Source: Psychrobacter sp. FDAARGOS_221
GTDB taxonomy: Bacteria; Pseudomonadota; Gammaproteobacteria; Pseudomonadales; Moraxellaceae
Direction: 5' to 3'
DNA: 64,000 nucleotides
Assembly: GCF_002313155.2 (NCBI RefSeq)
Contig: NZ_NWFK02000001.1
Coordinates: forward strand, 2,294,001 to 2,358,000
Below, piece after piece: positions 9,929 through 20,588 of the stretch; position 1 is the stretch's first letter; each line of letters opens with the position of its first letter. The position numbers were made by a program, and so were the translations under genes. The notes under the pieces are model-generated. The model saw only the letters and a program-made list of their open reading frames with translations, made no database searches and was not told the DNA's origin.

Positions 9929-11119
9929 ATGGCAAAGGCCAAGTTCGAACGAAGCAAGCCGCACGTAAACGTCGGTACAATTGGTCACGTTGACCACGGT
10001 AAAACTACTTTAACGGCAGCTATCGCAACAGTAGCAGCTAAAACTTCTGGCGGCGAAGCCAAAGACTATGCTGCAATTGACTCAGCACCAGAAGAAAAAG
10101 CACGTGGTATTACAATTAACACCTCACACATCGAGTATGACACTGAAGCACGTCACTACGCACACGTAGACTGCCCAGGTCACGCTGACTATGTTAAAAA
10201 CATGATTACTGGTGCAGCACAGATGGACGGCGCTATCCTAGTAGTATCAGCTACTGATGGCCCAATGCCACAAACTCGTGAGCACATCCTACTATCACGT
10301 CAGGTTGGTGTACCATACATCATCGTATTCATGAACAAATGTGACATGGTAGATGACGAAGAGCTACTAGAACTAGTAGAAATGGAAGTACGTGAATTAC
10401 TATCAGACTACGACTTCCCAGGTGATGACACGCCAATCATCAAAGGTTCAGCTCTAGAAGCCCTAAACGGCAATGACGGCAAATACGGTGAGCCAGCAGT
10501 AGTAGAACTACTACAAACTCTAGACACTTACATCCCAGAGCCAGAGCGTGACGTAGATAAGCCATTCCTAATGCCTATCGAAGACGTATTCTCAATCTCT
10601 GGTCGTGGTACCGTTGTAACTGGTCGTGTTGAATCAGGTATCATCAAAGTTGGTGACGAGATCGAAATCGTTGGTATCAAAGACACAGTGAAAACCACTT
10701 GTACTGGTATCGAGATGTTCCGTAAGTTACTAGACGAAGGTCGTGCTGGTGAGAACTGTGGTGTACTACTACGTGGTACTAAGCGTGAAGACGTACAACG
10801 TGGCCAAGTACTAGCTAAGCCAGGTTCAATCACGCCACACACTAACTTCGACGCAGAAGTATACGTACTATCAAAAGAAGAAGGTGGTCGTCACACTCCA
10901 TTCCTAAATGGTTACCGTCCACAGTTCTACTTCCGTACTACTGACGTAACGGGTGCTATCTCATTACAAGAAGGTACTGAAATGGTAATGCCAGGCGATA
11001 ACGTTGAGATGAGCGTAGAGCTAATCCACCCAATCGCTATGGACAAAGGTTTACGTTTCGCGATTCGCGAAGGTGGCCGTACTGTAGGTGCTGGTGTTGT
11101 TGCTAACGTTAAAGACTAA
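9929..11119 (+). CDS. tuf: Elongation factor Tu
   Basis: 396 residues. GTPase that delivers aminoacyl-tRNA to the ribosomal A site. G1 [11 protein letters not shown]3 DCPGHADY and G4 NKCDM are visible, followed by the two beta-barrel domains ending in [11 protein letters not shown]. Length is typical of gammaproteobacterial EF-Tu. Position after the Thr-Tyr-Gly-Thr tRNAs matches E. coli tufB. SD AGAGG. Leucine is written mostly as CTA, the codon bias shared by the ribosomal and rpoBC genes here. Own terminator at 11153. Confidence 0.98.
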   Translation: MAKAKFERSKPHVNVGTIGHVDHGKTTLTAAIATVAAKTSGGEAKDYAAIDSAPEEKARGITINTSHIEYDTEARHYAHVDCPGHADYVKNMITGAAQMDGAILVVSATDGPMPQTREHILLSRQVGVPYIIVFMNKCDMVDDEELLELVEMEVRELLSDYDFPGDDTPIIKGSALEALNGNDGKYGEPAVVELLQTLDTYIPEPERDVDKPFLMPIEDVFSISGRGTVVTGRVESGIIKVGDEIEIVGIKDTVKTTCTGIEMFRKLLDEGRAGENCGVLLRGTKREDVQRGQVLAKPGSITPHTNFDAEVYVLSKEEGGRHTPFLNGYRPQFYFRTTDVTGAISLQEGTEMVMPGDNVEMSVELIHPIAMDKGLRFAIREGGRTVGAGVVANVKD

Positions 11120-11152
11120 TATTTATTAGTTGTTAGCTACGCATTAAGCGAA

Positions 11153-11183
11153 AAAGACCGTCTCATTGAGGCGGTCTTTTTTT
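11153..11183 (+). terminator. Rho-independent terminator of tuf
   Basis: AAAGACCG-T-CTC and GAG-G-CGGTCTTT form a near-perfect stem with an ATT loop, followed by a run of T, 34 nt after the tuf stop. Confidence 0.9.
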
Positions 11184-11424
11184 ATGTGCTAAATCGTATT
11201 GATAAAGAGTATATTGATAAAAAGACAGTATGAGTAGTTAGCTTATACTTAATATGTCGTTATAAATATAAAGAAGTTATTTTCCCTTAAGCGCAGTTTA
11301 TTGAGTTATTTAAAATTGAGTCATTAGATCTGCTAGGTGACTTAGCATGACATTTAATTAGCATGTGATTTAAATAATTCATTAAAAAAAGCAACTATTG
11401 CATTAAAAAAGTGATGCTTAAGGT

Positions 11425-11453
11425 TTGAAAATAAAGCGTCAATTGATTACAAT
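11425..11453 (+). promoter_or_regulatory. Candidate distal promoter P1 of tRNA-Trp/secE/nusG
   Basis: TTGAAA (11425-11430), 17-nt spacer, TACAAT (11448-11453), then AGCGGC. The downstream TACAATAGCGGC string recurs at the prfC -10 region. Confidence 0.5.
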
Positions 11454-11506
11454 AGCGGCGATTATTAGCAATTAACACAATATCAACTTTGTGAGAGCAA
11501 CAAGGC

Positions 11507-11534
11507 TTGCATTCCACAAAAAAGATTGTATAAT
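11507..11534 (+). promoter_or_regulatory. Candidate proximal promoter P2 of tRNA-Trp/secE/nusG
   Basis: TTGCAT (11507-11512), 16-nt spacer, consensus TATAAT (11529-11534), 16 nt before the tRNA-Trp 5' end. Confidence 0.65.
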
Positions 11535-11550
11535 AGTCAACCTTAACTAT

Positions 11551-11626
11551 AGGCGATTGGCTCAATTGGTAGAGCATCGGTTTCCAAAACCGAGGGTTGG
11601 GGGTTCGAGTCCCTCATCGCCTGCCA
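11551..11626 (+). tRNA. tRNA-Trp (CCA)
   Basis: Acceptor AGGCGAT/ATCGCCT, anticodon loop TTCCAAA (anticodon CCA) on stem CGGT/ACCG, T-arm GGGTTCGAGTCCC, G discriminator and encoded CCA. Lies directly upstream of secE as in many gammaproteobacteria. Confidence 0.97.
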
Positions 11627-11725
11627 TATATTTAACTGTCTTAGCTGCACTAGCAAGCACTCTTCTTTTACCATACAGATAGGCGGTTATTAACTCTATC
11701 GTCTAATTCGTAAGGCAATTCAATT

Positions 11726-12205
11726 ATGAGCAACCAACAGGATAACCTAGATAACAAGTTATCTGACGCGAAGCAGAGCGCTCATAAAACGCCAGGTAAT
11801 AGTGTTACTAGTAGTAATAAAAGCGCAGTAGAAGTTGCAAAAACCCGCTCTCCAAAAGATATGGCGCTGTGGGCTATTGCATTTGCCGCTTTGATTGGCG
11901 CAACCTTAGTGAACTATAAATTACCAGGTATTTGGCAGCCAGCCAACGACATCTGGGTTCGCATTGGGATTATCGCCTCATTAGTGGTTCTATCTATTAT
12001 TTGTTTGGCACTGACCAATCAAGGGCGTAGCTTTAAGGTATTACTTAAAGATGCCAGTATTGAATTACGTCGTGTAACTTGGCCAAGTAAGAATGAAACC
12101 ATTCAGTACACCTGGCAGTCGTTATTAGTGATTGGTATCGTCGCTGTCATTGTTTGGTTATTAGATAACTTCTTTAATTGGTTGGTCGGTTTATTCATCG
12201 GCTAA
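11726..12205 (+). CDS. secE: Protein translocase subunit SecE
   Basis: 159-residue inner-membrane protein that clamps SecY in the Sec translocon. Three hydrophobic segments are seen: ALWAIAFAALIGATLV, RIGIIASLVVLSIICLAL and SLLVIGIVAVIVWLLD. The conserved amphipathic motif ELRRVTWPSKNET precedes the last one. This is the three-helix enterobacterial form with a polar N-terminal extension of about 45 residues, longer than E. coli SecE (127). Transcribed with tRNA-Trp and nusG; downstream gap of about 108 nt to nusG. Confidence 0.93.
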   Translation: MSNQQDNLDNKLSDAKQSAHKTPGNSVTSSNKSAVEVAKTRSPKDMALWAIAFAALIGATLVNYKLPGIWQPANDIWVRIGIIASLVVLSIICLALTNQGRSFKVLLKDASIELRRVTWPSKNETIQYTWQSLLVIGIVAVIVWLLDNFFNWLVGLFIG

Positions 12206-12313
12206 TAACAGATAACAAAAATTGTAAGGGCTGGGCTTTATATATCATTATATTAAGCATCACAGCCTGTTTTTTTAATTAGTAGTCGTTTGATTGACGT
12301 CATGGAGAAACAT

Positions 12314-12844
12314 ATGCGCTGGTATATCGTGCAAGCATTTTCAGGATATGAAAAGCAAGTCCAACGCTATTTGACGGATCGTATCAATCGCAGTGATTTT
12401 GCTGATAAATTCGGTGAGGTTTTGGTACCAACCGAAGAAGTCGTTGAAATGAAAGACGGCAAAAAGCGTAAAAGTGAGCGTAAATTCTTTCCGGGTTATG
12501 TATTGATTGAAATGGAAATGAATGATGATACGTGGCACATTGTGAATGATTGCCCACGTATTACTGGTTTTATTGGTGGTACACCAGAAAACCCAGCGCC
12601 GATTACAAAAGTTGAAGCGGATCGTATTTTAAATCGTCTGAAACAAACTGAAGAAGCGCCACGTCCTAAAACACTGTTTGAACCAGGTGAAGAAGTTCTG
12701 GTTATTGATGGACCGTTTACAGACTTTAAAGGTTTGGTTGAAAAGGTCGATTACGAAAAGTCTAAATTACAGTTAACAGTAAACGTATTTAACAGACCAA
12801 CTCAGGTCGAATTAGAGTTTAGTAAGGTTGAAAAACTAAGCTAA
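12314..12844 (+). CDS. nusG: Transcription termination/antitermination factor NusG
   Basis: 176 residues from ATG 12314, chosen because GGAG at 12304-12307 lies 6 nt upstream and because family members begin [12 protein letters not shown]; an in-frame ATG at 12290 would add only eight residues without an SD. N-terminal NGN domain binds the RNA polymerase clamp. A C-terminal KOW domain ([20 protein letters not shown]) binds Rho or ribosomal S10. Acts on the elongation complex to suppress pausing and link transcription to translation. Upstream of the L11 operon as in E. coli. Confidence 0.95.
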   Translation: MRWYIVQAFSGYEKQVQRYLTDRINRSDFADKFGEVLVPTEEVVEMKDGKKRKSERKFFPGYVLIEMEMNDDTWHIVNDCPRITGFIGGTPENPAPITKVEADRILNRLKQTEEAPRPKTLFEPGEEVLVIDGPFTDFKGLVEKVDYEKSKLQLTVNVFNRPTQVELEFSKVEKLS

Positions 12845-12948
12845 GCATTTTAACCCCCGGGGAGCGGAGTGCTCTGCTTATTAACTTGCTTTCGTTAAAT
12901 TAGTAAGTATGAGTAGCAAGCGTTATCACCCGTAAAGGAGAAAATCTC

Positions 12949-13380
12949 ATGGCTAAGAAGATTGATGGTTACATCAAACTGCAAGTGCCTGCTGGCAAAG
13001 CAAACCCTTCACCACCAATTGGTCCTGCATTAGGTCAAAAAGGTGTGAACATCATGGCATTCTGTAAAGAGTTCAACGCTGCAACTGCTAGCATGGAACC
13101 AGGTCTGCCAATTCCTACTGAAATCACAGTGTACGCTGATAAATCATTTACATTTATCATGAAGTCACCACCTGCTGCCTTCTTGTTGCGTAAAGCAGCT
13201 GGTATCGCAAAAGGTTCTGGTGTACCAAACACGACTAAAGTAGGTAAAGTTACTCGTGCCCAGCTTGAAGAAATCGTTCAGACTAAACAAGCTGATTTAA
13301 CTGCTGCTGATTTGGATGCTGCTGTACGTACCATTGCTGGTACTGCGCGTTCAATGGGCATCGATGTGGAGGGTGTGTAA
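12949..13380 (+). CDS. rplK: 50S ribosomal protein L11
   Basis: 143 residues. Binds 23S rRNA at the GTPase-associated centre. Recognisable segments are [20 protein letters not shown] near the N-terminus and [12 protein letters not shown] at the C-terminus. AAAGGAG SD just upstream. The stop codon TAA is followed without gap by the rplA start, which implies translational coupling. Standard member of the rplKA pair. Confidence 0.98.
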   Translation: MAKKIDGYIKLQVPAGKANPSPPIGPALGQKGVNIMAFCKEFNAATASMEPGLPIPTEITVYADKSFTFIMKSPPAAFLLRKAAGIAKGSGVPNTTKVGKVTRAQLEEIVQTKQADLTAADLDAAVRTIAGTARSMGIDVEGV

Positions 13381-14082
13381 ATGAGTAAACTTACTAAACG
13401 TCAAAAATTGATCGCTGAGCGTGTAGAAAACGAAAAATTATACACTCTTGAAGAAGCGGTACAAATTTTAAACGAATTACCACCTCTTAAATTTAAAGAG
13501 TCTGTTGATATCTCTATTAACCTAGGTGTTGATCCACGTAAATCGGACCAAGTGGTTCGTGGTGCGACTAACCTACCTGCAGGTACTGGTAAAACTAAAC
13601 GCGTTGCAGTATTCGCTCAGGGCGCTGCTGCTGAAGCCGCTAAAGAAGCTGGTGCTGACGTTGTTGGTATGGAAGACCTTGCAGAACAAGTTAAAGCTGG
13701 TAACTTAGACTTTGATGTTGTTATTGCTGCTCCAGACGCAATGCGCGTTGTTGGTCAACTAGGTACTATCCTAGGTCCACGTGGTTTAATGCCTAACCCT
13801 AAAGTGGGTACGGTTACACCAAACGTTGCAGAAGCTGTTGCTAACACTAAAGCGGGTCAAGCAACTTACCGTGTAGATAAAGCAGGTATTATCCACACTA
13901 CAATCGGTCAAGTTGGTTTCACTGCAGAGCAAATCGCACAAAACGTTAACGCCCTAATCGGTGATATCAAACGTGCTAAGCCAGCAACATCGAAAGGTAT
14001 TTATATTAAGAAAATTACTTTATCAAGCACTATGGGCCCTGGCATCACATTAGATCCAGTTCCATACCGTACTGCTAAGTAA
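13381..14082 (+). CDS. rplA: 50S ribosomal protein L1
   Basis: 233 residues, normal length. Binds 23S rRNA at the L1 stalk and in E. coli represses the L11 operon by binding its mRNA. Recognised by [17 protein letters not shown] and [15 protein letters not shown]. Starts directly after the rplK stop. The 387-nt gap to rplJ carries the L10-type leader. Confidence 0.98.
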   Translation: MSKLTKRQKLIAERVENEKLYTLEEAVQILNELPPLKFKESVDISINLGVDPRKSDQVVRGATNLPAGTGKTKRVAVFAQGAAAEAAKEAGADVVGMEDLAEQVKAGNLDFDVVIAAPDAMRVVGQLGTILGPRGLMPNPKVGTVTPNVAEAVANTKAGQATYRVDKAGIIHTTIGQVGFTAEQIAQNVNALIGDIKRAKPATSKGIYIKKITLSSTMGPGITLDPVPYRTAK

Positions 14083-14469
14083 TTTACTGTATACGTTATA
14101 AGAAATAACTTGATAAGAATTTAAAATTAGGTCAGCTTAGCCAAAGCTATGCTGTCTAAGACCGTAGGTAGGTATTTTGAGCATTTGCTCTTGCATACTG
14201 TTAATTGATGTTAGTGTTGTATTCAGTGAATCATTGCTGATACCAGCCTAACATTGGCCTACGCAGACGGTGACCAAAAAAGTTTGATCATGGGAATTAA
14301 ATAGAGTTTGTCCGTTTAATTTCTTATTCATTCTGATAAAGGTGCCGTATTCAGCGTTATTGAAACAACCGGTTGATTGCAATTTATTGTATTTAGCAGA
14401 TTGTTTTAATAATAGAAACGTCAATTCAGCATTGTTTATTCAATGTTGATGAGATCAAGGAGTCAACTC
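14083..14469 (+). other. rplA-rplJ intergenic region
   Basis: 387 nt without an ORF. It contains the L10 leader elements and presumably the rplJL promoter, which I could not fix confidently. Confidence 0.5.
14120..14320 (+). promoter_or_regulatory. Ribosomal protein L10 leader (autoregulatory mRNA element), approximate bounds
   Basis: The position before rplJ is that of the L10 leader, bound by the L10(L7/L12)4 complex for translational feedback. Visible hairpin: AGCTTAGC-CAAA-GCTATGCT closed by GGTC/GACC (about 14132-14163). A second hairpin is GAGCAT/TTGCTC near 14179. The string GGCCTACGCAGACGGTGACC (14253-14272) is similar to gammaproteobacterial leaders as I remember them. Boundaries are approximate. 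Confidence 0.55.
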
Positions 14470-14997
14470 ATGGCATTAACGCTAGAACAGAAACAAAAAG
14501 TTGTGGCTGAAGTGTCTGAAGTTGCTGCAAATGCTTATTCAGCAGTTGCTGCTGATTATCACGGTCTTGAAGTAGCTCAGTTAACTGCGCTACGCGAACA
14601 AGCTCGTGAGAAAGGTGTTGTACTTAAAGTTGTTAAAAACACGCTTGCTAAGCGTGCTTTTGAAGGTACTAGCTTTGAGTGCATGTCAGATAAGATGGTT
14701 GGCCCATTGTTATTGGCTTTTTCTACTGAAGATTTAGGTTCTGCAGCTCGTGTAATCCACGAATTCGCTAAAGAGCATAAAGCTTTAGAAACTAAGCTTG
14801 TATCAGTTGGTGGCGAGTTGTTTGGTCCTGAGGAACTTGAGCGCGTATCTAAGCTTCCAACACGCGACGAAGCACTATCTATCTTGATGGCAACAATGAA
14901 AGCACCAGTAACCAAGCTAGCTCAGACTTTAAACGAAGTTCCAAGCAAGTTTGTACGTACTGTTGCAGCAGTAAAAGACGCAAAAGAAGCTGCTTAA
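14470..14997 (+). CDS. rplJ: 50S ribosomal protein L10
   Basis: 175 residues from ATG 14470 (MALTLEQKQ), selected because an AAGGAG SD lies just upstream and the family begins this way; the longer reading from 14443 has no SD. L10 forms the base of the L7/L12 stalk and binds the L11-binding region of 23S rRNA. Segments KNTLAKRAFEGT and a C-terminal helix for L7/L12 dimers fit. Cotranscribed with rplL 113 nt downstream. Confidence 0.97.
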   Translation: MALTLEQKQKVVAEVSEVAANAYSAVAADYHGLEVAQLTALREQAREKGVVLKVVKNTLAKRAFEGTSFECMSDKMVGPLLLAFSTEDLGSAARVIHEFAKEHKALETKLVSVGGELFGPEELERVSKLPTRDEALSILMATMKAPVTKLAQTLNEVPSKFVRTVAAVKDAKEAA

Positions 14998-15110
14998 TCA
15001 CTATTAGCTGTTTTCGGTTAATACAGTATGATCATCGCCTAGCGGCATAATATTTAACTGTATTGACCTTAATAATTAACTTTAAATTTATCAGAATATG
15101 GAGAAATCCC

Positions 15111-15488
15111 ATGGCACTATCTAGAGAAGATGTGTTAAACGCAATCGCTGAAATGTCAGTAATGGACATCGTTGAACTAATCAGCGAAATGGAAGAAAAA
15201 TTCGGCGTAACAGCTGCTGCTGCTGTTGCTGCTGCACCTGCTGCTGCTGCTGAAGGTGGCGCTGCTGCTGCTGAAAAAGACGAGTTCGACGTTATTCTTG
15301 CTAGCTTCGGCGACAAGAAAGTTGGCGTAATTAAAGCAGTTCGTGAAGCTACTGGCCTAGGTCTAAAAGAAGCTAAAGAACTAGTTGAAGGCGCTCCAGC
15401 TCCAATCAAAGAAGGCGCTAACAAAGCTGAAGCTGAAGAGCTTAAAGAGAAGCTTGAAGCTGCAGGCGCAACTGTAGAACTTAAATAA
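15111..15488 (+). CDS. rplL: 50S ribosomal protein L7/L12
   Basis: 125 residues from ATG 15111, preceded by GGAG; the longer upstream reading lacks support. Flexible stalk protein that recruits translational GTPases. N-terminal dimerisation helix ([20 protein letters not shown]), an Ala-rich hinge of about 30 residues, and the C-terminal domain ([20 protein letters not shown]). Length is slightly above E. coli (121) because of the hinge. Followed by a strong terminator, unlike E. coli where rplL and rpoB are joined by an attenuator. Confidence 0.98.
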   Translation: MALSREDVLNAIAEMSVMDIVELISEMEEKFGVTAAAAVAAAPAAAAEGGAAAAEKDEFDVILASFGDKKVGVIKAVREATGLGLKEAKELVEGAPAPIKEGANKAEAEELKEKLEAAGATVELK

Positions 15489-15587
15489 TAGGTCTTTTTG
15501 ACTGATATTAAGTTTGCCAGATAATTATTGAGTTGATCTGATTATTTGCTCAAACATTAATTAAGACGCTCATTGATTATAATGTGC

Positions 15588-15625
15588 AAAAGCCAACAAT
15601 GTGATAAACGTTGTTGGCTTTTTTT
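15588..15625 (+). terminator. Terminator after rplL
   Basis: AAAAGCCAACAA (15588-15599) pairs perfectly with TTGTTGGCTTTT (15611-15622), 11-nt loop, then more T. A 12-bp stem with a T-run is a strong intrinsic terminator. Confidence 0.9.
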
Positions 15626-15703
15626 ATTTGACATGACTTATAAGTTTATGCTTTACTAAAAGCAGTGTGATAGAGGTTTCTGTTTTTAGCCCGAACAAAG
15701 CGT

Positions 15704-15732
15704 TTGCTATTTTAATAACAGTATTGTATAAT
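15704..15732 (+). promoter_or_regulatory. Promoter candidate in the rplL-rpoB gap
   Basis: TTGCTA (15704-15709), 17-nt spacer, consensus TATAAT (15727-15732). It lies after the rplL terminator, so it would start a fresh transcript toward rpoB. Confidence 0.6.
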
Positions 15733-15738
15733 CTCGCA

Positions 15739-15919
15739 CTTGACCTTTTGTATTAGCCTAAATGGTTGGCAAGCGTCACGTTAATAACTTATCACTATCG
15801 GCTTAACGAACGTTTAGCGATTAATACAGACCAAGGGGCAGACAATTTGCATGTTTAAAACATCGTTAGCTTCTATCCTATTTATTTGACCTAGGTACGT
15901 TCGTGCTTGGGGTTTTTTT
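15739..15919 (+). ncRNA. Candidate short RNA or rpoBC leader
   Basis: Inferred transcript of about 180 nt from the TATAAT at 15727 to the intrinsic terminator at 15890-15919. It could be an independent small RNA or an attenuated leader of rpoBC. It carries a 12-codon ORF (ATG 15851, TGA 15887-15889) whose stop codon directly abuts the terminator stem. AAGGGG sits 12 nt before that ATG, which is a loose SD spacing. No known RNA family recognised. Confidence 0.35.
15890..15919 (+). terminator. Second terminator upstream of rpoB
   Basis: CCTAGGTAC and GTGCTTGGG form a 9-bp stem (three G-U pairs) with loop GTTC, followed by one G and seven T. Confidence 0.7.
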
Positions 15920-16311
15920 GCATCTGTCATTTGGCAACTTTTTTAACCTTTTAACCTAATTCAACCACTGTTTAATTAACTATATTTATATTAATTATTT
16001 AATCACCATTAGCTATAAACGTTTGTAATGGGTTTGGCAGCGTCGACACTCAAAAACTAAGTAATAACCAAAGCGCTCAGTGTTTAACGACATTAAGATT
16101 AAGTCTTTTACTAAGTTTTCATCTTCGACGTTCTGATAGGTATGTATAACAGGCATTTATCAAAGGTCACGCTCACTGTTTCAATCTGATGATTTTCGTT
16201 TAAAACTGAGTTTGTTGTGATTGATGGCCGCTTATGTGCTGGCTATTGCTAACAAACTGCTTTATTTCAAACGAATCATTTTTATTTTACTGTCTACTGT
16301 AAGGACTCTCG

Positions 16312-19300
16312 ATGGCATATTCCTATACTGAAAAAAAACGTATTCGCAAAAGTTTTGCCGAGTTGCCACATGTCATGGATATCCCATATCTGTTGGCAAT
16401 TCAAGTGGATTCCTATGAGCAATTTTTGCAGGAAAATAAAAAGCCTAAAGCGCGTGAGAATACTGGCCTTCAAGCTGCATTTTCATCTATTTTCCCTATC
16501 GAAAGTAACTCTAATAACGCCGAGCTACAATTTGTTGAATATTACTTAGGTGCGCCAGAGTTCGATGAGCGTGAGTGTATTTCTCGTGGCTCAACTTACG
16601 CAGCACCATTGCGCGTAAAAATCCGTCTGGTTATCAAAGATAAAGATAGCAAAGACAAAAATAGCAAAGCGGCTATTAAAGACATTCGCGAACAGAATGT
16701 ATATATGGGTGAAATCCCATTAATGACTGACAACGGTACCTTTATTATTAACGGTACTGAGCGTGTCATCGTATCTCAGCTGCACCGTTCACCAGGTGTG
16801 TTCTTTGACCACGATAAAGGTAAGTCACACTCAAGTGGTAAAGTCCTTTATAACGCCCGTATTATCCCTTACCGTGGTTCATGGTTAGACTTCGAGTTTG
16901 ATGCTAAAGATTTAGTATTTGCTCGTATTGACCGTCGCCGTAAGCTACTAGGTACGATTATTCTTCGTGCACTAGGTATGGATACTCAAGAAATCCTAGA
17001 TACTTTCTTTGAAAAAGTGTCTGTCTATAAAGGTGAAGAGCAATTCGAAATTGACTTAGTTGCTGATCGTTTACGTGGCGAGATGGCTCAGTTCGATATC
17101 GTATCACCAGACGGTGAAGTGTTGGTTGAGCAAGGCAAGCGTATTAATGCGCGTCGTATTCGTCAAATCGAACAGTCTGGCATGAAAAAGCTGGCTGTGC
17201 CTGATGAATACTTATATGAGCGTATCCTAGCTGAAGACATCGTTGTTAATGACGAAGTTATCGCTAAAGCCAACACCCTTATTGACCATGAACTATTGGT
17301 TAAGCTAAGCGCGTTTGAAGCCAGTGATTCTATCAAAGAATTCAAGATTTTATTCACTAACGATATCGATCATGGTACTTACATCGCTGATACCCTACGT
17401 GCAGACAGCACTGGTAGCCGCGAAGAAGCACTAATTGAGATCTATAAAGTGATGCGTCCAGGTGAGCCGCCAACGATTGATACTGCTGAAAAATTATTTG
17501 AAAGCATGTTCTTCAATGCCGATCGTTACGACCTATCAAACGTTGGTCGTATGAAATTCAACCGTCGTCTAGGTCGTCCTTTTGAAAACACCGATGATCC
17601 AGATATCAAACGTGAGCAAAGCGTTCTAACCAAAGAAGACATCATTGATGTGCTTAAAGAGCTTATCAATATCCGTAATGGTATTGGCGAAGTAGACGAT
17701 ATTGACCACTTAGGTAACCGTCGTATTCGTTCTGTAGGCGAAATGGCAGAGAACCAATTCCGCGTGGGTCTAGTACGTGTTGAGCGTGCAGTTAAAGAGC
17801 GTTTAAGCTCTGCTGAGTCTGATAACTTGTCACCTCAAGATTTAATTAACTCTAAGCCTGTAGCGGCTGCGGTTAAAGAATTCTTTGGTTCAAGCCAGTT
17901 GTCTCAGTTCATGGACCAAAACAACCCGCTATCAGAGATTACGCACAAACGTCGTATCTCAGCATTAGGCCCAGGTGGTCTAACGCGTGAGCGTGCAGGC
18001 TTCGAAGTACGTGACGTTCACAACACTCACTATGGTCGTGTATGTCCGATTGAGACACCTGAAGGTCCAAACATTGGTCTAATTAACTCATTAGCCACTT
18101 TCGCTAAGACCAACGAATTTGGTTTCTTAGAAACCCCATATCGTAAAGTTGTTGACGGTAAAGTAACCGACGACATCGAATACTTATCTGCCATTGAAGA
18201 AGTAGGCACCGTTATCGCTCAGGCTGACTCTGAGTTAGATGAAAACGGCGTACTAGCTGAAGAAATGGTAATGGTACGTAGTGGTGGTGAATCAGTACGT
18301 ATGCCAAGCGATAAAGTAACGCATATGGACGTATCGCCAAGCCAGGTTGTATCAGTTGCTGCTAGTTTGATTCCATTCCTAGAGCATGATGATGCTAACC
18401 GTGCCTTGATGGGTTCGAACATGCAACGTCAGGCGGTTCCGACACTACGTGCTGATAAGCCGCTAGTAGGTACAGGTATGGAACGTCACGTAGCCCGTGA
18501 CTCAGGTGTGTGTGTTATCGCACGTCGTGGTGGTGTGATCGAAGACGTTGATGCGTCACGTATCGTTGTTCGTGTAAATGAAGATGAGATGCAAGCCGGT
18601 GAAGCGGGTATTGATATTTATAACCTAATTAAATACACCCGTTCTAACCAGAACACTTGTATTAACCAGCGCATCATTGTTAACCAAGGCGACGAAATCG
18701 CTGGCGGTGACATCCTAGCTGACGGTCCATCAACTGATTTAGGTGAGTTGGCATTGGGTCAGAACATGCGTGTGGCATTCATGCCATGGAACGGTTACAA
18801 CTTCGAAGACTCGATCTTGTTATCTGAGCGTGTGGTTAAAGAAGACCGTTTCACCACAATCCACATTCAAGAATTAACTTGTGTGGCGCGTGACACGAAA
18901 CTAGGTACTGAAGAAATCACTGCTGATATTCCAAACGTTGGTGAAGCAGCTCTATCTGCTCTTGATGAGTCAGGTATTGTTTATATCGGTGCTGAAGTAG
19001 ACGCTGGTGATATTCTAGTTGGTAAAGTAACGCCTAAAGGTGAAACGCAGCTAACGCCAGAAGAAAAACTACTGAGAGCCATCTTTGGTGAGAAAGCAGC
19101 AGACGTTAAAGATACTTCTTTACGTGTGCCAACTTCTACTAAAGGTACGGTTATCGACGTTCAAGTCTTTACCCGTGATGGCGTAGAAAAAGACGCTCGT
19201 GCTAAAGCAATCGAGAAGTCACAGTTAGACAACTATCGTAAAGACTTAAAAGAAGAGTTACGTATCTTTGAAGAAGCGGCACGTAGTCGTATCAGTCACA

Positions 19301-20430
19301 TCCTTGATGGTCATGCCATCAGTGGCGGTGCTGGCCTTAAGTCAGGTACGGTACTAAGCGAGTCTGAACTACTAGAAATGTCATTAGAAACATTATTAGA
19401 CATTCAGCCAGTAGAAGAAGAAATCGCTGAGCGTATGACGCAAATCCAAGAGTTCTTGGTTGATAAGCAAAAAGACATCGACACTAAGTTCGCTGAGAAA
19501 AAACGTAAGCTAACTGCTGGTGATGATCTACAGCATGGCGTACAAAAAATCGTTAAAGTATATCTAGCAGTGAAACGTCGTATCCAGCCCGGTGATAAGA
19601 TGGCGGGTCGTCACGGTAACAAAGGTGTTGTGTCACGCATCATGCCTGTAGAAGATATGCCATACGATGAGAACGGTAACCCAGTTGATATCGTATTGAA
19701 CCCACTAGGTGTACCATCGCGTATGAACATCGGTCAGGTTCTTGAGACTCACTTAGGTATGGCTGCTAAAGGTCTTGGTGACAAGATTAACGGCATGTTA
19801 AAAGCACAAGCTGCTGTTGCTGAGCTACGTGAATTCTTAGATAAGATTTACAATAAAGTAGGCGGTGAGCAAGTTGATTTAGACAGCTTGACTGATGATG
19901 ATATCATGGCATTGGCTCAAAACTTACGCAATGGTGTGCCTATGGGTACCGCTGTATTTGACGGTGCACGCGAAGTTCAAATTGATGAATTGCTAGAGCT
20001 TGCTGGATACTCAAGTTCAGGTCAGCAGACCTTATATGATGGTCGTACAGGTGTTAAGTTTGACCGTCCTGTGACTGTCGGTTACATGTACATGCTGAAA
20101 CTGAACCACTTGGTTGATGACAAAATGCACGCACGTTCAACGGGTTCATATTCATTAGTAACGCAGCAGCCGCTAGGTGGTAAAGCACAGTTCGGTGGTC
20201 AGCGCTTCGGTGAGATGGAAGTGTGGGCACTAGAAGCCTATGGTGCGACTTACACCTTGCAAGAAATGCTAACAGTGAAGTCAGATGATGTTGAAGGTCG
20301 TACACGTATGTATAAGAACATTGTTGATGGTGAGCAGTATATGGATCCAGGTATGCCTGAGTCATTTAACGTATTGACTAAAGAGATTAAGTCTCTGGGT
20401 ATTAATATTGAGCTAAAAGAAAGTAATTAG
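16312..20430 (+). CDS. rpoB: RNA polymerase beta subunit
   Basis: 1372 residues (E. coli 1342). Catalytic core subunit. The rifampicin-pocket cluster reads [20 protein letters not shown] followed by [10 protein letters not shown], the same as my recollection of the wild-type E. coli sequence, so no resistance substitution is visible there. [13 protein letters not shown] near the C-terminus is part of the active-site region. SD AAGGA upstream of ATG. Followed by rpoC after 158 nt with no terminator, so the two are cotranscribed. Confidence 0.98.
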   Translation: MAYSYTEKKRIRKSFAELPHVMDIPYLLAIQVDSYEQFLQENKKPKARENTGLQAAFSSIFPIESNSNNAELQFVEYYLGAPEFDERECISRGSTYAAPLRVKIRLVIKDKDSKDKNSKAAIKDIREQNVYMGEIPLMTDNGTFIINGTERVIVSQLHRSPGVFFDHDKGKSHSSGKVLYNARIIPYRGSWLDFEFDAKDLVFARIDRRRKLLGTIILRALGMDTQEILDTFFEKVSVYKGEEQFEIDLVADRLRGEMAQFDIVSPDGEVLVEQGKRINARRIRQIEQSGMKKLAVPDEYLYERILAEDIVVNDEVIAKANTLIDHELLVKLSAFEASDSIKEFKILFTNDIDHGTYIADTLRADSTGSREEALIEIYKVMRPGEPPTIDTAEKLFESMFFNADRYDLSNVGRMKFNRRLGRPFENTDDPDIKREQSVLTKEDIIDVLKELINIRNGIGEVDDIDHLGNRRIRSVGEMAENQFRVGLVRVERAVKERLSSAESDNLSPQDLINSKPVAAAVKEFFGSSQLSQFMDQNNPLSEITHKRRISALGPGGLTRERAGFEVRDVHNTHYGRVCPIETPEGPNIGLINSLATFAKTNEFGFLETPYRKVVDGKVTDDIEYLSAIEEVGTVIAQADSELDENGVLAEEMVMVRSGGESVRMPSDKVTHMDVSPSQVVSVAASLIPFLEHDDANRALMGSNMQRQAVPTLRADKPLVGTGMERHVARDSGVCVIARRGGVIEDVDASRIVVRVNEDEMQAGEAGIDIYNLIKYTRSNQNTCINQRIIVNQGDEIAGGDILADGPSTDLGELALGQNMRVAFMPWNGYNFEDSILLSERVVKEDRFTTIHIQELTCVARDTKLGTEEITADIPNVGEAALSALDESGIVYIGAEVDAGDILVGKVTPKGETQLTPEEKLLRAIFGEKAADVKDTSLRVPTSTKGTVIDVQVFTRDGVEKDARAKAIEKSQLDNYRKDLKEELRIFEEAARSRISHILDGHAISGGAGLKSGTVLSESELLEMSLETLLDIQPVEEEIAERMTQIQEFLVDKQKDIDTKFAEKKRKLTAGDDLQHGVQKIVKVYLAVKRRIQPGDKMAGRHGNKGVVSRIMPVEDMPYDENGNPVDIVLNPLGVPSRMNIGQVLETHLGMAAKGLGDKINGMLKAQAAVAELREFLDKIYNKVGGEQVDLDSLTDDDIMALAQNLRNGVPMGTAVFDGAREVQIDELLELAGYSSSGQQTLYDGRTGVKFDRPVTVGYMYMLKLNHLVDDKMHARSTGSYSLVTQQPLGGKAQFGGQRFGEMEVWALEAYGATYTLQEMLTVKSDDVEGRTRMYKNIVDGEQYMDPGMPESFNVLTKEIKSLGINIELKESN

Positions 20431-20588
20431 TCTTATCCTTTAACTCAGCCTAATTCATTGCCTTCAACGGTAGATTAGGGTCATTATTGATAGCGTATTT
20501 TTATTACTAAGTATTAGATTTATTAAGTATTGAATAGCAGCAATCGTGATGACTCTACTGCCGTGAACACATATAACGGAGAAGCAAC

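Larger units (their letters stand above)
11184..11550 (+). other. tuf to tRNA-Trp intergenic region
   Basis: 367 nt with no supported ORF. The last 130 nt carry two promoter candidates (11425-11453 and 11507-11534) directed at tRNA-Trp, secE and nusG. The first part is plain AT-rich sequence. Confidence 0.5.
15489..16311 (+). other. Long rplL-rpoB intergenic region
   Basis: 823 nt. In order: terminator of rplL (15588-15625), promoter candidate (15704-15732), a 12-codon ORF (15851-15889), a second terminator (15890-15919), then about 390 nt of AT-rich sequence with no ORF before the rpoB SD AAGGA. The promoter that serves rpoB was not found with confidence in that last part. Confidence 0.6.

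Noticed and set aside
12290..12313. Upstream ATG start for nusG
   Set aside because: The GGAG Shine-Dalgarno lies after it, and the family N-terminus begins at the second ATG.
17900..18040. Rifampicin resistance mutation in rpoB
   Set aside because: The cluster I region matches the wild-type E. coli residues as I recall them.
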